Shown: positions 41,459-53,600 of the stretch, in pieces
Layout: each line of letters starts with the position of its first letter
How positions within the stretch are numbered: the first letter of the stretch is position 1
Assembly: GCF_018691265.1 (NCBI RefSeq)
Contig: NW_024881282.1
Location: 56,216,227 to 56,280,226, forward strand
Reading direction: 5' to 3'
Source of the DNA: Tyto alba
Lineage: Eukaryota > Chordata > Aves > Strigiformes > Tytonidae
Length of the DNA stretch: 64,000 nt
The notes under the pieces: model-generated
Database searches by the model: none
What the model was told of the DNA's origin: nothing
The model's input: the letters and a program-made list of their open reading frames with translations, nothing else
Position numbers and translations under genes: made by a program

Positions 41459-43039
41459 CTGAAATTTTGTCCCATCTTCAAAAAGCGTATTTGGCAGCTG
41501 CCCTCTGTCACATCTGTCCATAGTTACATCCTTATCAAAAGATAGGCAGAAGGAAGGCAGGGGCTCAACCTGACAGCAGAAAGCTCATGAATCCAGTCCT
41601 GAGATTTATACAATATAAGGAATAATATTTTGCATTTTATTTTTCAGTGTCTTTCATTGCACCGATGAGCCTCAGCCTAAGACAACCAGCCCATGTGGGT
41701 GGCTATTTTAAACATTGTTGGACAAAACTACATATCATAGAGGTCATAGTGTTGGAGGAAGTTGTAGTCATGTGCACAGAGTATTGCTGACACAAGGCAA
41801 GATGTCTTTGTTTATTAGGCACTGATTAGATCTTTTTTTTGTGTTAAATGTCCTTTCCTAATTGGCACTGCTCACTGGCATGCCTCCACATGAACTATTA
41901 GCCCCAGCAACAGCCTTTATCCAAAGGAATCAGAAACAGCCAGGCACTTGCCCCAACTGGTGTCTGTGGACAATCCCACTGGCCTAGAGAAAGCATCCAG
42001 GCACATATCTCTGACAGGAGTTTTCAGTATTAGCAATAAAATATAAACTGCTAGCAGTCAGACATTAGATCTTTCCACAAGAGGGGAGAGAAGTGAACCT
42101 AGCCACAGCAGGCACGGCTGCTCGCTGGCCATCAGGATCACCCAGCCCAGCCTTGCACCCAGCAGTGCCCAGACAACCTGTCCGGAGCTCGCTGGAGCAG
42201 CTTGAACCCGGAAAGGGCTGACTGTGCTCTGAAACTATGGACGAGCACTCACATGTCCCTCCCAGTGGGTCTGCTGCAGGGGCTGCAGTTCCAGCAAAGG
42301 GCAAGAACATTGCAGAGGGCAAGTGATATTTCAAACGCAGAAGCCCTTTCTCCAGTGAACACATGCCCGTCCATCATCATGTGCACGGTCACTGAAGGCA
42401 GCCGCCAAATACCTTTTAACTTTCAGGTTATGAGTAAATTCAGTGCTAAAACAAATTGGCTGATACCTGTTCTCTGACCTGATCTGTCTATTGTAACCAA
42501 CAGAACTGCTTATGCTTGCATTTGATTCCCTGTAGGAGGAAAGAAAACTTCTCTTTGACATTTCTGGCAATGTCAAATAGCTCTGCACTCAGTAACATAC
42601 AATGTGCACAAGAGAAATGAGCATTTTGGAATGATCTCCACTTTGCTGTTTCCTGATTGCTCATGCCTGTGTTAAGAGTGTAACAAGTTCTTGAGTTCCT
42701 GCAGAGCATGACATACTAATCCTCACAGCTACCACAAACAAGCTGAGGAGGAATTTTTGCTGTACCCACTCCTGTCACTTAAAGCATCACCTTGAAACTG
42801 ATTGAATAAGAGCCTGTAATAGTGACAGATCATACACAGTCACTGCTGCTCTATGCCACCTTGCAGAGAGTAGTAGGTGCTGTCTGTCCAACCATTTGAC
42901 TCATGTTTTGAGGAAGACACCAAGAGCTGCTGCATCCAGGATAATTTCACATAATTTCTGAGGCATCAGGCAGTCATCAGAGGTGGATGGCAGAAACAAA
43001 GCTGACTTTAAAATGACAAATTTCCCACAATAGAAGGAG

Positions 43040-43059
43040 AAAAAAAAAAAAAAAAAAAA
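43040..43059. repeat. Poly(A), 20 A
   Basis: Pure A run after TAGAAGGAG. Confidence 0.85.
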
Positions 43060-43204
43060 GAAGTTTTCCCAATTATATCTGAGAAAATGCCAGGCCAGTC
43101 CCTAGGCTAATATACCACTGACCTGGGAGGGAGCAGGGAGCAGGTGTGTCTATCTTGACTCTATAGGGAGAAGACAGCTTTTGTATGACTGCTTTCAAGA
43201 AGGG

Positions 43205-43286
43205 GAAAAAAAAAACAAACAAACAAAAAAAAAAACCAAAAAAAACAACAAACAAAACAAAAAAACAACAAACAAACAAAAAAAAC
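43205..43286. repeat. A-rich (CAAA)n / (CAA)n simple repeat
   Basis: About 80 bases of A runs broken by single C in AAAC and AAC units. A smaller similar stretch lies at 43487-43509. No coding meaning. Confidence 0.85.
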
Positions 43287-45991
43287 CTTTAGTTGGAATT
43301 TATAGGTAGGAAAAAAACATGGATATGCTGGTCCATAAGTTCAAAATTTGTATCAGTATAGTTTTAAACACTGCTGCCTTGAGTAGCAAGAAAGATAACA
43401 GAGCATGGAAGCAATCACATTCAAGTGAACTAAAATCCTGTCTTTGACTTCACCAGGAAAATGGCAGCACTGAATTGGCTGATAAAAACAAAACAAAACA
43501 AAAAAAAATTGCAAATGGCACTGAATTGTTAAGGAACCAGGGTTAAACTCATCACAGTAACTATATTACTAGGAGAAAATTATTCAAAAACAAATCAGGA
43601 TCATCTCATTAGTCCCACAGGAGAGAGGATTCACTCAGGCACCACTGAGACCTGCTAGCTGCATCCTAGGGTAAGTTTGTATGAGATACTAATTGCCATG
43701 CAGATGCGGCAGCAGAAAAAGGGATCCCTGAGCAGTTCACCCCCCTGAATGCTTATCTGGGGCGCCAGACCAGTGCTGCAGCCCATGCTTCTGGGGCTCA
43801 CGCTGATGCCACACCTGGGAAGGTGAAGCCACATAAGGTGAGATCATGCTGGGGAGCAGAGTGGCTCTGTGACCAGGCTTACCCTCAGCAGCACCATCCG
43901 TTCAAGCCTGCTCTCCATTACCAGCCAGCAGATTATCTCCTGTGCAGATAACACCTCCCAGGACAGAAATACCAAAGCTGGCTCTACTCAGGGCAGCGTG
44001 GCTATGGCTACACTAGCACAGAAAATGTGTATGAGCAGTAACATATAGCTCACGACCACACAGACAAATTTGCTTCCACCTCGGAGCAAGATGGCCATGA
44101 CCATACTGCCTTCAGCCCGTGCTCTCCAAACTGTCTCTGTCCACCTTGGCCTGCAGGACAGTTAATCAGCACAGGGAAAAATCATACCAAGGAGTGTGTG
44201 AACAAGTACGGGCCACTCTCCAAGTCTATACTCTGGCCCTAATATTTTTAGTACGGCCAAGGTACCTAAATCAGGTTCATTTAGGTCAGGCACAGCTCTG
44301 CTCGCACTGAGCCAGCTGGAAACAGCACATCTGCAGCCCTGGAGCACAGCATCAGGAGCTGGTAAACCTAAGCTGGCTCCATACCTCCGCACCCAGCTCT
44401 CTCCCGTGCCAGGACCTCAGGATCGATGTCTCTGATCCCACCTGAGCTGGCTTCCAGCACCCACACAACAGCACACGTGAGCTGGGAGGCCCTTCCCCAA
44501 CCAGTGCACCTGGCAGTGTGATGCATAAAATCAAACTGGATTTGTGTGGAGCCACCTTGGGAAGCCATAAGACCTGTATTACTCAGGTCTTCCAGCCCCA
44601 CTTTTCCTTGGACTTAACAGCAGTAAGGAAACAAGAAAAAGCTCAGGCTACAGACTGTCATCCAATAAAGCACTTATAACAGCACAAACAAAACTTTAAT
44701 TTGCACTTTTACCTTTCAGTGCAGGGTTTTTGTCTGGTGCAGTTTCTTTGTCCTTCATATACATATTAGATTATGTAGGGCCTGATCCTGAAGCTTTTAT
44801 GCGTTCACTTATTTTGAGTGTCTGCTCCTGCAAGAAGGTGCAGCACACATGTACCTGCAGAACTAAAGTCTATGTGACTGTTTACATCTCATTGCTTGTA
44901 TAATATTGGTTATCTGTTTGTACTTATGCCTTATTTCCCTGGCAAAACATTTCCAAGCCAAAGGAAATGAAACAATACTTCCCTCTACTGGAAGACCCAG
45001 GAATTCTGGAAATTAATGTGAAGCATTACATTTTTCTGAGCTACATTTGCTAGGCCGAGAAGACAGACCACAGCAGCAGGAGATGAAGAAGAAGACAGAG
45101 AGGTGTTAGAATTTTTTTTGTTTGATTCTTAGCCCTGGATTAAGCCATTGGGGAGCTCCCACATAACTCATTCTTTTTCCTCCAAGTTTTAGTCAGTGTG
45201 TTGTGTTTATTATTTTAATTATCAATGAACCTCTGAAAACCCTCATGACACTCAGGCTATATGCTGAGATTTTTTAAGTCTCACTGTGTGTTTAATTTTC
45301 TGAATCTGTTGCATTGTTATTAGGCAGATTTTCTCAAACTGCAATTACATGGCTTATTCCAGGACTCCAATGAGAGTTTTGGAAAAAAAATCAACCACCA
45401 CCAATGAACATCTTTGAAACTCCCACTGGGGGTATGAATCAATGGCTAGCCGGGTGAAGGCTCAAGGGTATATGGAAAATTTTGCTTGTGGTTTATAGAT
45501 CTTGTTGAGAAGGCTGTTCCACAGGGCTGGAAAGGGTGATTCCCACTGGAGTCATGGGAGCCCTGATATTTCCAGCTTTTTTTATAAATCAGGATCACAT
45601 AAAGCAAGGTCAAGCACCAGCTGTCCCATTCCTCATTTCCAGGCATCATCTACTGGCAGCTGTCCATAAGCTTTTCTATAGATAGATTTCTACTGGTTGT
45701 GGAGGCTACAGGGAAATTTGATAATTGGGGAAATTTCTACCAAGTAATTCCCAGATACCTCTGTTCCCAGTTTTGTCTCTAGTTGTCTCCCAATCTCTCA
45801 TGGGGTTCTGCAGAATAATCACATTACCTTCCATACTTCTGATCACTCATAATTTACTTCTGTAATGAAATTAGGCCCACAAAAGTAAGACTGATCAACA
45901 GGCTTAATATCTACAAATATATCTTCATATGAAATCCAAAGTGTCCTGAACTGCTCTTTAACTAATGAAGTATCATTATCTAGCACCTCTT

Positions 45992-46015
45992 TAACAGATG
46001 AGGTAACAGATGAGG
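45992..46015. repeat. Perfect 12-bp tandem duplication
   Basis: TAACAGATGAGG occurs twice in direct succession. A small local duplication with no evident function. Confidence 0.8.
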
Positions 46016-47572
46016 TATTTTAGCCGCTAGTAAATGTTACCATTTCTGGGCTGAAACACAGAACTACACATCAACAAAACTACAGGCAGGAAAACATCCA
46101 CAAAACAGGTTTTTCAAGTGAAAACAAAAAGAATTATAGGTAAGATCCCCATGGTCAGATCCTGAGACCATCTTTGGTATGCATCCAGCTCTTACTGAAG
46201 GAAAGCTTTTACTGACTCAGTAGTAGTTGCTCAAGGATGGCGGCTCTAATCCAGGGCTCACATTTTGCCAGGGCTCTGGAATTAACACCTGCTGCTTTAG
46301 AAAAGTGCCATGGCATCCCTTGGGGGCTAAAAGAGGTCAGACTGCCCTCCCCTGCCTTCTAAGATCTACTTGAATCACTGTATGAGCAAGCTGGTTATAG
46401 AAAAAACAAAAGGTAATAACACAACTTGATTCATGGGTTTGACATGCTCAGCTGAGGATCCTTCCCACCCCCACCCCCCTCCTTTTTTGTTCAGTTAGTC
46501 AGTTCCTCTGTTTCACAAGGCATGTCAGATACTGTGTTTCTTTCCTGTGTCCAGGAACATACTTGCCCAAAGTCTGAAAAGGAAAGAAAATGTACTGTTG
46601 CTAAAAATGACCATATCGTCACTTCAGGCAGGTCATGAGCTCTTTACGCCAGCAGCTAAGCAGTCATGCTCAGCTAGCTCCATTCGATGAAATCAGGTTG
46701 CATGTATGAGTAACTACTTATTCAGTCTCATATAGAATTCAAAAACTGGTAATTTAAAGTCAGAATCAGAAATTAGAAGACCAGAGAAGGTCACAAGGCC
46801 TAAGTCACACTGTAGGAAAGAACTTTGTGTTCTTAAGTATTAAGCAGTGGGACCTTAAGACTTGGCATCTTGCATCGAACAGAAAAAAAGGGTCTTTTCT
46901 TGTAGGAAAACAGCACACCAACCTCCCAGAAACAACATAGCTGGAAAGAATAGAGCTGGAGAGATTTCCTTTTAGGGCAAATCTCTCAGCCATTCACTGA
47001 TTTATTATTAACATTTGTACTGTTGCTGTGCTAAAAGGCTCTGGCTATCTTGGGCTCCACTAGGATAAGTACCACACTGATGAATTTGTCTGCAGCTCGA
47101 GGCTCAAGTTCAGCCTGTCACCCAAAGCCCAAGATCATTAATACTTCACCCAACTAAAAGGTGACCCACTGGTCCTTTAAGCCAGGAGACTGGGGCAGAG
47201 AAGAAGAGATTCCCAGGTGAGGGCTGTCCCTACAAGTAGCATGGTCACTGCAAGCTCAACAGCTTTCATTCTGAAATTGGGACCAAATCTGAGAAAAATA
47301 AGTGAAAGCCTCTCTGCAGACTTTCATATCTGATTCTTCAGAGCTGTATGCCTTGTTGCTGTATACAGAGGTCCACCATTCTCCATGTATAAGTAGGCAT
47401 TTGCAGAATGAGGGGACATTTCAACCAGCTTTATGAGATACTCCTGAGTGAAGCAGCAATTGCTTTTAAAAAGCCTGATAACAGCCCACCGCATCTGTCA
47501 CATTGTTCTCACACTGGCTTTGCTCACTGTGGGTAACAAAGTTGTAAATTCAACCTTTGCAACACATGGGGC

Positions 47573-47589
47573 TTTTTTTTTTTTTTTTT
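47573..47589. repeat. Poly(T), 17 T
   Basis: Pure T run in the downstream intergenic region. Confidence 0.85.
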
Positions 47590-49039
47590 GATTTGGTGAA
47601 TGTTGCCTCCATATTGAACTTGTTCAGTCATGTTCCTCAGATGCTTGGACTGATACATCCCCAGTGTGACTGGAAAAAAGTTGTACATCCTCTCCACAGT
47701 ACCACATATGACTAGCCTGCCTGGTTTGGCCATGTTTTACCCCCCAAAAGGCACAATCTGATGTAAGAAAGTCCTAGTGCTGACTTTGCTTGGCCAGTTG
47801 GTTCCTCTGGCTGCAAATACCTGGCAGAGTCCTGAGGGAAAGCATGTCCCTACTGTACCACGACTCCCTATCGCCTCTGCTGCACCCTGCAGTTGTGCTG
47901 CACCTTGTCAGTGGTCAGTCTTGCAGAAAGCCATGTGAGCACACACTGTTCCTCACTACATTTGTATCTGGCTGGGCAGCTGGGGATTATTCTTTCAGGC
48001 TGGAGTGCAGTAGGAATCATGGCTTATAGCAGCTGGCAACTGCTAAAATAAACCTTTTTCTGTCCGTGTACTTGAAAGGAAAGATGTAGGGTCCCGGGAC
48101 TTCACGGAGAAGCTGCAGCACCTGGGGGATAGTTAGCAGTATGTTTCAGGGGTGCTGAGCTTCAGACTTACAGGTGTTTCAGGGTAACACAAAACAGTCA
48201 TGGAGAGGCTAATCCTAGATGACTTCGTTTTGTAGTTTTGCCTCTGCATAACTACAACCGATGAGTGCTGTAAGAACAGGATTTTGTGGATATACACAAA
48301 CAATAAGTATGTTTTAAAAAGAGTTAAAGAAAGCAAAGATCAAGCGAATACCATGTGGAATACTCATAACATCCGTGAAATCATTAATTGGGTGCTTTAA
48401 GGCCCATTGCCCTTTAGTGACACCCATTTTTTCTGTTTCCTGGCTCCCAGGCCATGAAAGGTTGGTCATTCCAGAGCAGGCTTTTGCTAAACAGTCTTCA
48501 AACAGCATGTAATTGCCAAGACATCCCTTTTAGATTTTACATGTCCTTGTGAATTATTAGACTTCACTGCACAAAGGAGCCTAAGAAGAGCCTTTGAAGA
48601 TAATACCCCACAGCCCCTGTTTGCCAAGTCTCTAACGACACCGTCTCAGGAGGAGTCCCTTGCCAAAGAGTCTCCTTTTCCTGATGCAGCAATATGGCAC
48701 AACACATCAACTTTTTCATTTCCTTGACGTGGGTACTAGATGCCACATACTGCCAAGGGCCACAGGACCTGCTCATCCCCATCCAAGGTCTGAAACCCAG
48801 AACCCCAGAGAAGTTCTCTGGGGGCAAACACAGGGGTCATATCATCAACAGCACCATGACTGTCCTTCCAATATTCTATTTCAAGGTGGTATGCCCTTCT
48901 GAAATAACATGCCCTAGGCAGCCACATGACATCAAACATGAAGCAGTTGCAACAAGAAATTCTGAGGCAGATGCTACCCAAGATAAATATTCAGTGTAGC
49001 TCATTGAAATGGTCATTCTCTATGTTACTTGTTTCCTTT

Positions 49040-49720
49040 CTCACCTGTCTTAAATAGAACGTTCAACCCAAGGAATCATTTATTCTCCTTAGCCTTTTTT
49101 ACAGGGGCTGTTTTCTATACCTTCAGGAGTTTCTCTTCTGCTCACCTCTGGTCTCCATCTAATTTGTCTGCATTTTCTATTCCAGATCTTGCTCATATGC
49201 TCCAGGATCACATGTGCACCCTTTAACATAGTGGAGTAAGCCTTATACTGCAAGTCCACAGGCTGGGAGAATAGGTAAGCAGTCTATCTCAATGCTCAAG
49301 TTAATTTACAGCATGCAGAGAGGAAGGGCAAAGCCTTTCTGTGTTTCCTACTCTGTCTGCATATGGTTGTCTGCTATTTGGTTTGTGCCACATTATAACG
49401 CCCAGATCCCTTATTTTTTTGCTTTGTTGCTGCATAAACACTTGTACCTTTTTGGCAATTCTGCATTTGATTTTGCCTCACTAGACACAGAATTTTTTAC
49501 TCATCATGAAATCAATCAGATTAAGTTTAATAATGATATTTCCCCAATTGATTTCATTTGGAATTCTCCCACTCTTCACAGTAATGCCCATCCATTTTAG
49601 ATTGCTTAGGCCTTGTGTTTCTCCACTACCTCATGATAAAATTCATCAGCCCCTGCTGAGACAACTAATTTATCAAAATATTTGCTTTTCTACTCCATGT
49701 GCTAAGCCCCTCATGGGTTA
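49040..49720 (-). mobile_element. Ancient CR1/L3-like LINE remnant
   Basis: The stretch has the base pattern of an old CR1-type element read antisense: a block ending TTCTATACCTTCAGGAG, then CCCAGATCCCTT, then a GCATTTGATTTTGCCTCACT-like block and AATTGATTTCATTTGG. It is strongly diverged and has no usable frame. The assignment is by remembered consensus only. Confidence 0.45.
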
Positions 49721-50069
49721 AATTGTGTCAGAACCAGAAGACTGGAAAAAAACAACACATGGAATATTTCAGCCCCTTCTTATCCTTTACAGACTGGTCA
49801 AAGGGAGAAAATCAGGTGTTGTTTTGACACACAGGAAGTATTGCTTCCTAGGACAAGGAAAAGTTTTCAGACATGGTGAAAACGTTTTAGATTTGGAGAT
49901 TTTAAGCCTGGATAATCCAGCTACATAAGTGTAGATAAACTAGGAACACAGGTACTCTGGTGGGTCTGTTACAGCTCACTAGTCTTCCTCATTAAGAAAT
50001 TAACCTACATGCTTCTTTCTCTACTTCAGATGTGTTTCTAGAATTTTCATGTCATCTCTAAACTGTCAC

Positions 50070-50690
50070 TCATTTTCTCCTTAAAATTCTGTTTCCCCTC
50101 TTCTGCCATCCTAACTGATATATTTTAAGGCTAAGGACTGCTATCCATGAGAGCACAGACCAGAAGGCTCCCTGAATTCCTGTTGGGAAAAAAAAATCAA
50201 GCCCTGAGGTAAGGACTTCTAGTGCTGGAGAATCTACCACTGCCATAAGCAAGCAGTTCCAAGGATGCCTGCATTATGGCAGATAAGTAAATGGTACCTT
50301 GATGCAAGTGTTCCGCAATGCAACAGCAGTATCAGGAGGAGAGCCCAGCCACCTCACTGCCCCAGCGTCCACCTCTCTCTTCAACACTACCACCTCTGAA
50401 AATCTAGTCCTTTCCAATGTGCTGCTTTGGCTGTACCTCTACATTTGAAACTGAACACAACCTACCAAACACTATTGATTGAAACATTATGTTATCATAT
50501 TACTTTCAATAGCACTCTACTCCAACCCAAAATAGCATTTGCCTTTGGTCCTCTGTACCAGATGTTTTCACTGAGCCATCCACAATGACATCTGATTTCC
50601 TGAGTGACTACAAATTATTTCCAACTCAAATTACTCTTCCCACATGCATATGCAGTATTTAATATGCTATTGTATCATTGTGTTGGATGG
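50070..50690 (-). mobile_element. Second ancient CR1/L3-like LINE remnant
   Basis: Contains GAGAATCTACCACTGCCATA near 50230 and ACTGAGCCATCCACAATGAC near 50572, followed by TTTCCTGAGTGACTAC. Both resemble blocks of reptile/bird CR1 antisense, in the expected order. The middle part is poorly preserved or deleted. It may be a second copy or the rest of the element at 49.04-49.72 kb. Confidence 0.5.
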
Positions 50691-53600
50691 CTTAGTTTGG
50701 TCCCTCTGACTAGTGACTCACACAGTATTTTTATTAACCTAGATAAACCCTTATTTGCAAGATTTATGTCTGATCTTCTTCACTCCCTCTTCCACCAGCT
50801 TAAGGAGAAGACAAATTTTTTAAAATGTCAGTCAAGACAGATCCACGTGTTATCACGTCAGCTCCTGTTTTCTAACTGGTTATGTGATCAGTCTTGACCT
50901 TTATCCACTTGCTTACTGAATAGCTGATTGTGGGGACTTTTTTCAAAACACCTATTCAGAGGAAGGCATATGCACTATCACTACATCAGCTTGTCTAAGA
51001 AGAAAGGTGACACCACACTAGTAGAATAGTGTAGAAGTTTTCCATTTCTTCCTGGCTAGCAAACTGTTGTTCATCTCCTCTGGAGTACAGAAAAAAAAAG
51101 AGGTGGTTGGAAGGATAAAACAAGAAAGGACTATTTAAGTTGTCTTACATAATAACTGTTTAGAGCAAAAACACATAAACTTTTTAGATAGTCTGAAGCA
51201 AAAGAACACATCAAATGAAAACCATGGTTCATCAGTACTATTTGTGGGAGGATGCCTCAGCTCAGTGAGAATTTTTCACATAGACCTCACTGGAAAGATT
51301 CTCAGCAGCTTTTGTATTCCGATCCAACAAAAGGATTTGGGCACATAAAAGTAGGATCTAGACACTTCAGTCACATAACACATTTCTTCACGTCTCTGCT
51401 GAGCTTTCACCTATCCTGCCACACGCAAAATGAGGGGGAGTGAGAGCTGGCCAGAGAACTGCTGCTCCACAGGCTGGTCCCCTGCAAGACTCTGGGGACA
51501 GCTTTGCTGGCACGGAGACAAGGGCCAGGTGGGGTGATACAAGCAGCAGATGGTGGAGAAGCGTGAGGGCATAAAGACATGCTGGAAGTCACAGCCTGCA
51601 GTTCCACAAATCATATTATCTTTTATCTATTTTCACTGCTCAGAGTGGACTGATAGGATAAAGATCTTCGTGTTAGCCTGGGTTCCCATGGAAATTAAGA
51701 TTATGCAATTTCTCTTTCTGTCTCTGGCAGCTCTTCCTGCTGTTTTCTGGACCAATTTTGGGCCCGTTTTGGTGCCATCTAATAGAACCTCGTAGCCCTC
51801 AAGAAATTAACGTTTCTAAAAGCTGCATGAAAATCATTATCTAGAGAGAGAAGAGATCAAAATCAGGGCCTTCACCAAGGGAAAAGTTGCAAATTGAGCC
51901 TCCTTTCTCTGGCCTGTTTGGCCATTTGGCCATATCTCCAGACAGACACAAAATATCTTGCCTCTTGCCCAGCCAGCAGTTAGGGCAAAGGGCAGGGTGC
52001 TATAGATAGGTTTAAGAAACATGGTGGGAAAAAGGAAAGATTGCCAAGAGCTATTAAGAGCATTATTTCTGCAGACATAGAAGAACAGCCCAGCTCAGTT
52101 AGCACAGAGGCAGCTGCTCCCAGCTCCCCTGGGCTTCCACATCCAGCAGGAACTAGGAACATCTGAGGCAAAATACTTCTGATCAGACAAAACCTCCAGC
52201 TGAGCCCTAAACCCATCTCACTGCCTTCTCCCAGTGTAAGCCCTGGCTTTTCCACCCATTCCTGGAGCATGGGTAACATGGTAGACACCATCTGAACCAG
52301 CTCCAGGCTTTTAGCCACAAGGGTAAAGTTGAGTTTTGCCATGCTGTGTTTGAGGGGTTGGGAAGTGGCCATTCCTGCCATGGGAGAAAGAGGAGGGGAT
52401 GGCGTGGGGCAGAAGAGCCAGGCTGTCCACTTCTACAGCCCACTGTGACAGGGTGGTGATGGGATGACGAGACACAAGGTCAACATCTATCCTAACTCAT
52501 CCCTAAGTGGTAGAAAACAGCAAACCTGGTTTTTCAGGGCTGAGGCTTGATCCAAGCAGGTGACGAGACCAGAGGTGTTTTACCTTCCTAGTGATCTGCT
52601 GTCCTCAGCTGGTGCTGGCCTCACCTGGGTATAGAGCCAGGCTTGGGTTTCTCCCAGAAGACAGCAGCTGCTGCTTCCCTTCTGGCTGGATGCCAAGAGC
52701 AGACTTTAACTTATAAGCCCTTAAACCCGTTTTCTGAAGTAGTTCCACTTTGCAAGGAAACTCCACTGAGATGATAGAAGGGAAGATGTTCTCGGTGAAC
52801 TTTGTAGCTTCTCAACACTTAGCAAGGCAAAGGGAAGGTCTGGGCTCCTGTATGACCTCCAAGAACCAGCTCTGCATTTTATCCAAACAGAAAAAGAAAA
52901 AAATATGTTGGAGATGTTCAAAATCAGTTTGATGCAAAACACTGTGCAAAGAGAAGTAGAAATAAAGTAGTTTTGCAGTCTCGATTTCTCCCAATACACT
53001 GAATAAAGCCATTCAACCACTGTCATCTGAAAAGCCTCAGACATTTTGATGAGTTTTCCTTGCCCCCTTCAGGTACAGCAAAAGGAGGAGGGGAAAAAAA
53101 AAAAAGCTTTTCTACATCTGTTTAAAGAAAACACTAGATAGTGCTTAATTTCACATTTTTGGGAGAATGATTACAGCCAAAGGTTTAATATGCGTTTCTG
53201 GAACATAGAAAGATATTCTGAGGGGGGTTGTAGCCACTAAAATGATGTGTTCTGGTATGGATAAAAACTCCATTATCTAAGAAGCTGAATCATTATTCCT
53301 CAGTGGTAGTGTTATGACATATTTTTAATTGGGAGCTTGTGTTGATAACAACTAAAAGTGCATCATCTTTTCCAGGAAGCTAGCCTAATGCAGAGTTCCA
53401 TTTGATCTTCTGATTTCTCTATCGACTCTGTGCTGCATGCCAAAATAACAAGTCATGCCTTCATGTCACCGCTAGAAATGAGCTTAGCCAGAGTTCATCT
53501 CCAGACAGAAAACATACCCAGAGTCTGAAGGGATTTGAAATCACTAAATCATAGGCAACATTCAGAAGTATTTGGGAGGATGGGAATAGAAGGGGGGGTG

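Larger units (their letters stand above)
41460..49035. other. Intergenic: no gene recognised
   Basis: Contains the A20 and CAAA repeats, a T17 run and a 12-bp tandem duplication. A moderately GC-rich patch at about 43730-44560 has no CpG-island character. No coding, RNA-gene or transposon signal was recognised. Confidence 0.55.

Noticed and set aside
41323..41511. Minus-strand tyrosine-rich frame
   Set aside because: It is the translation of the AGT microsatellite.
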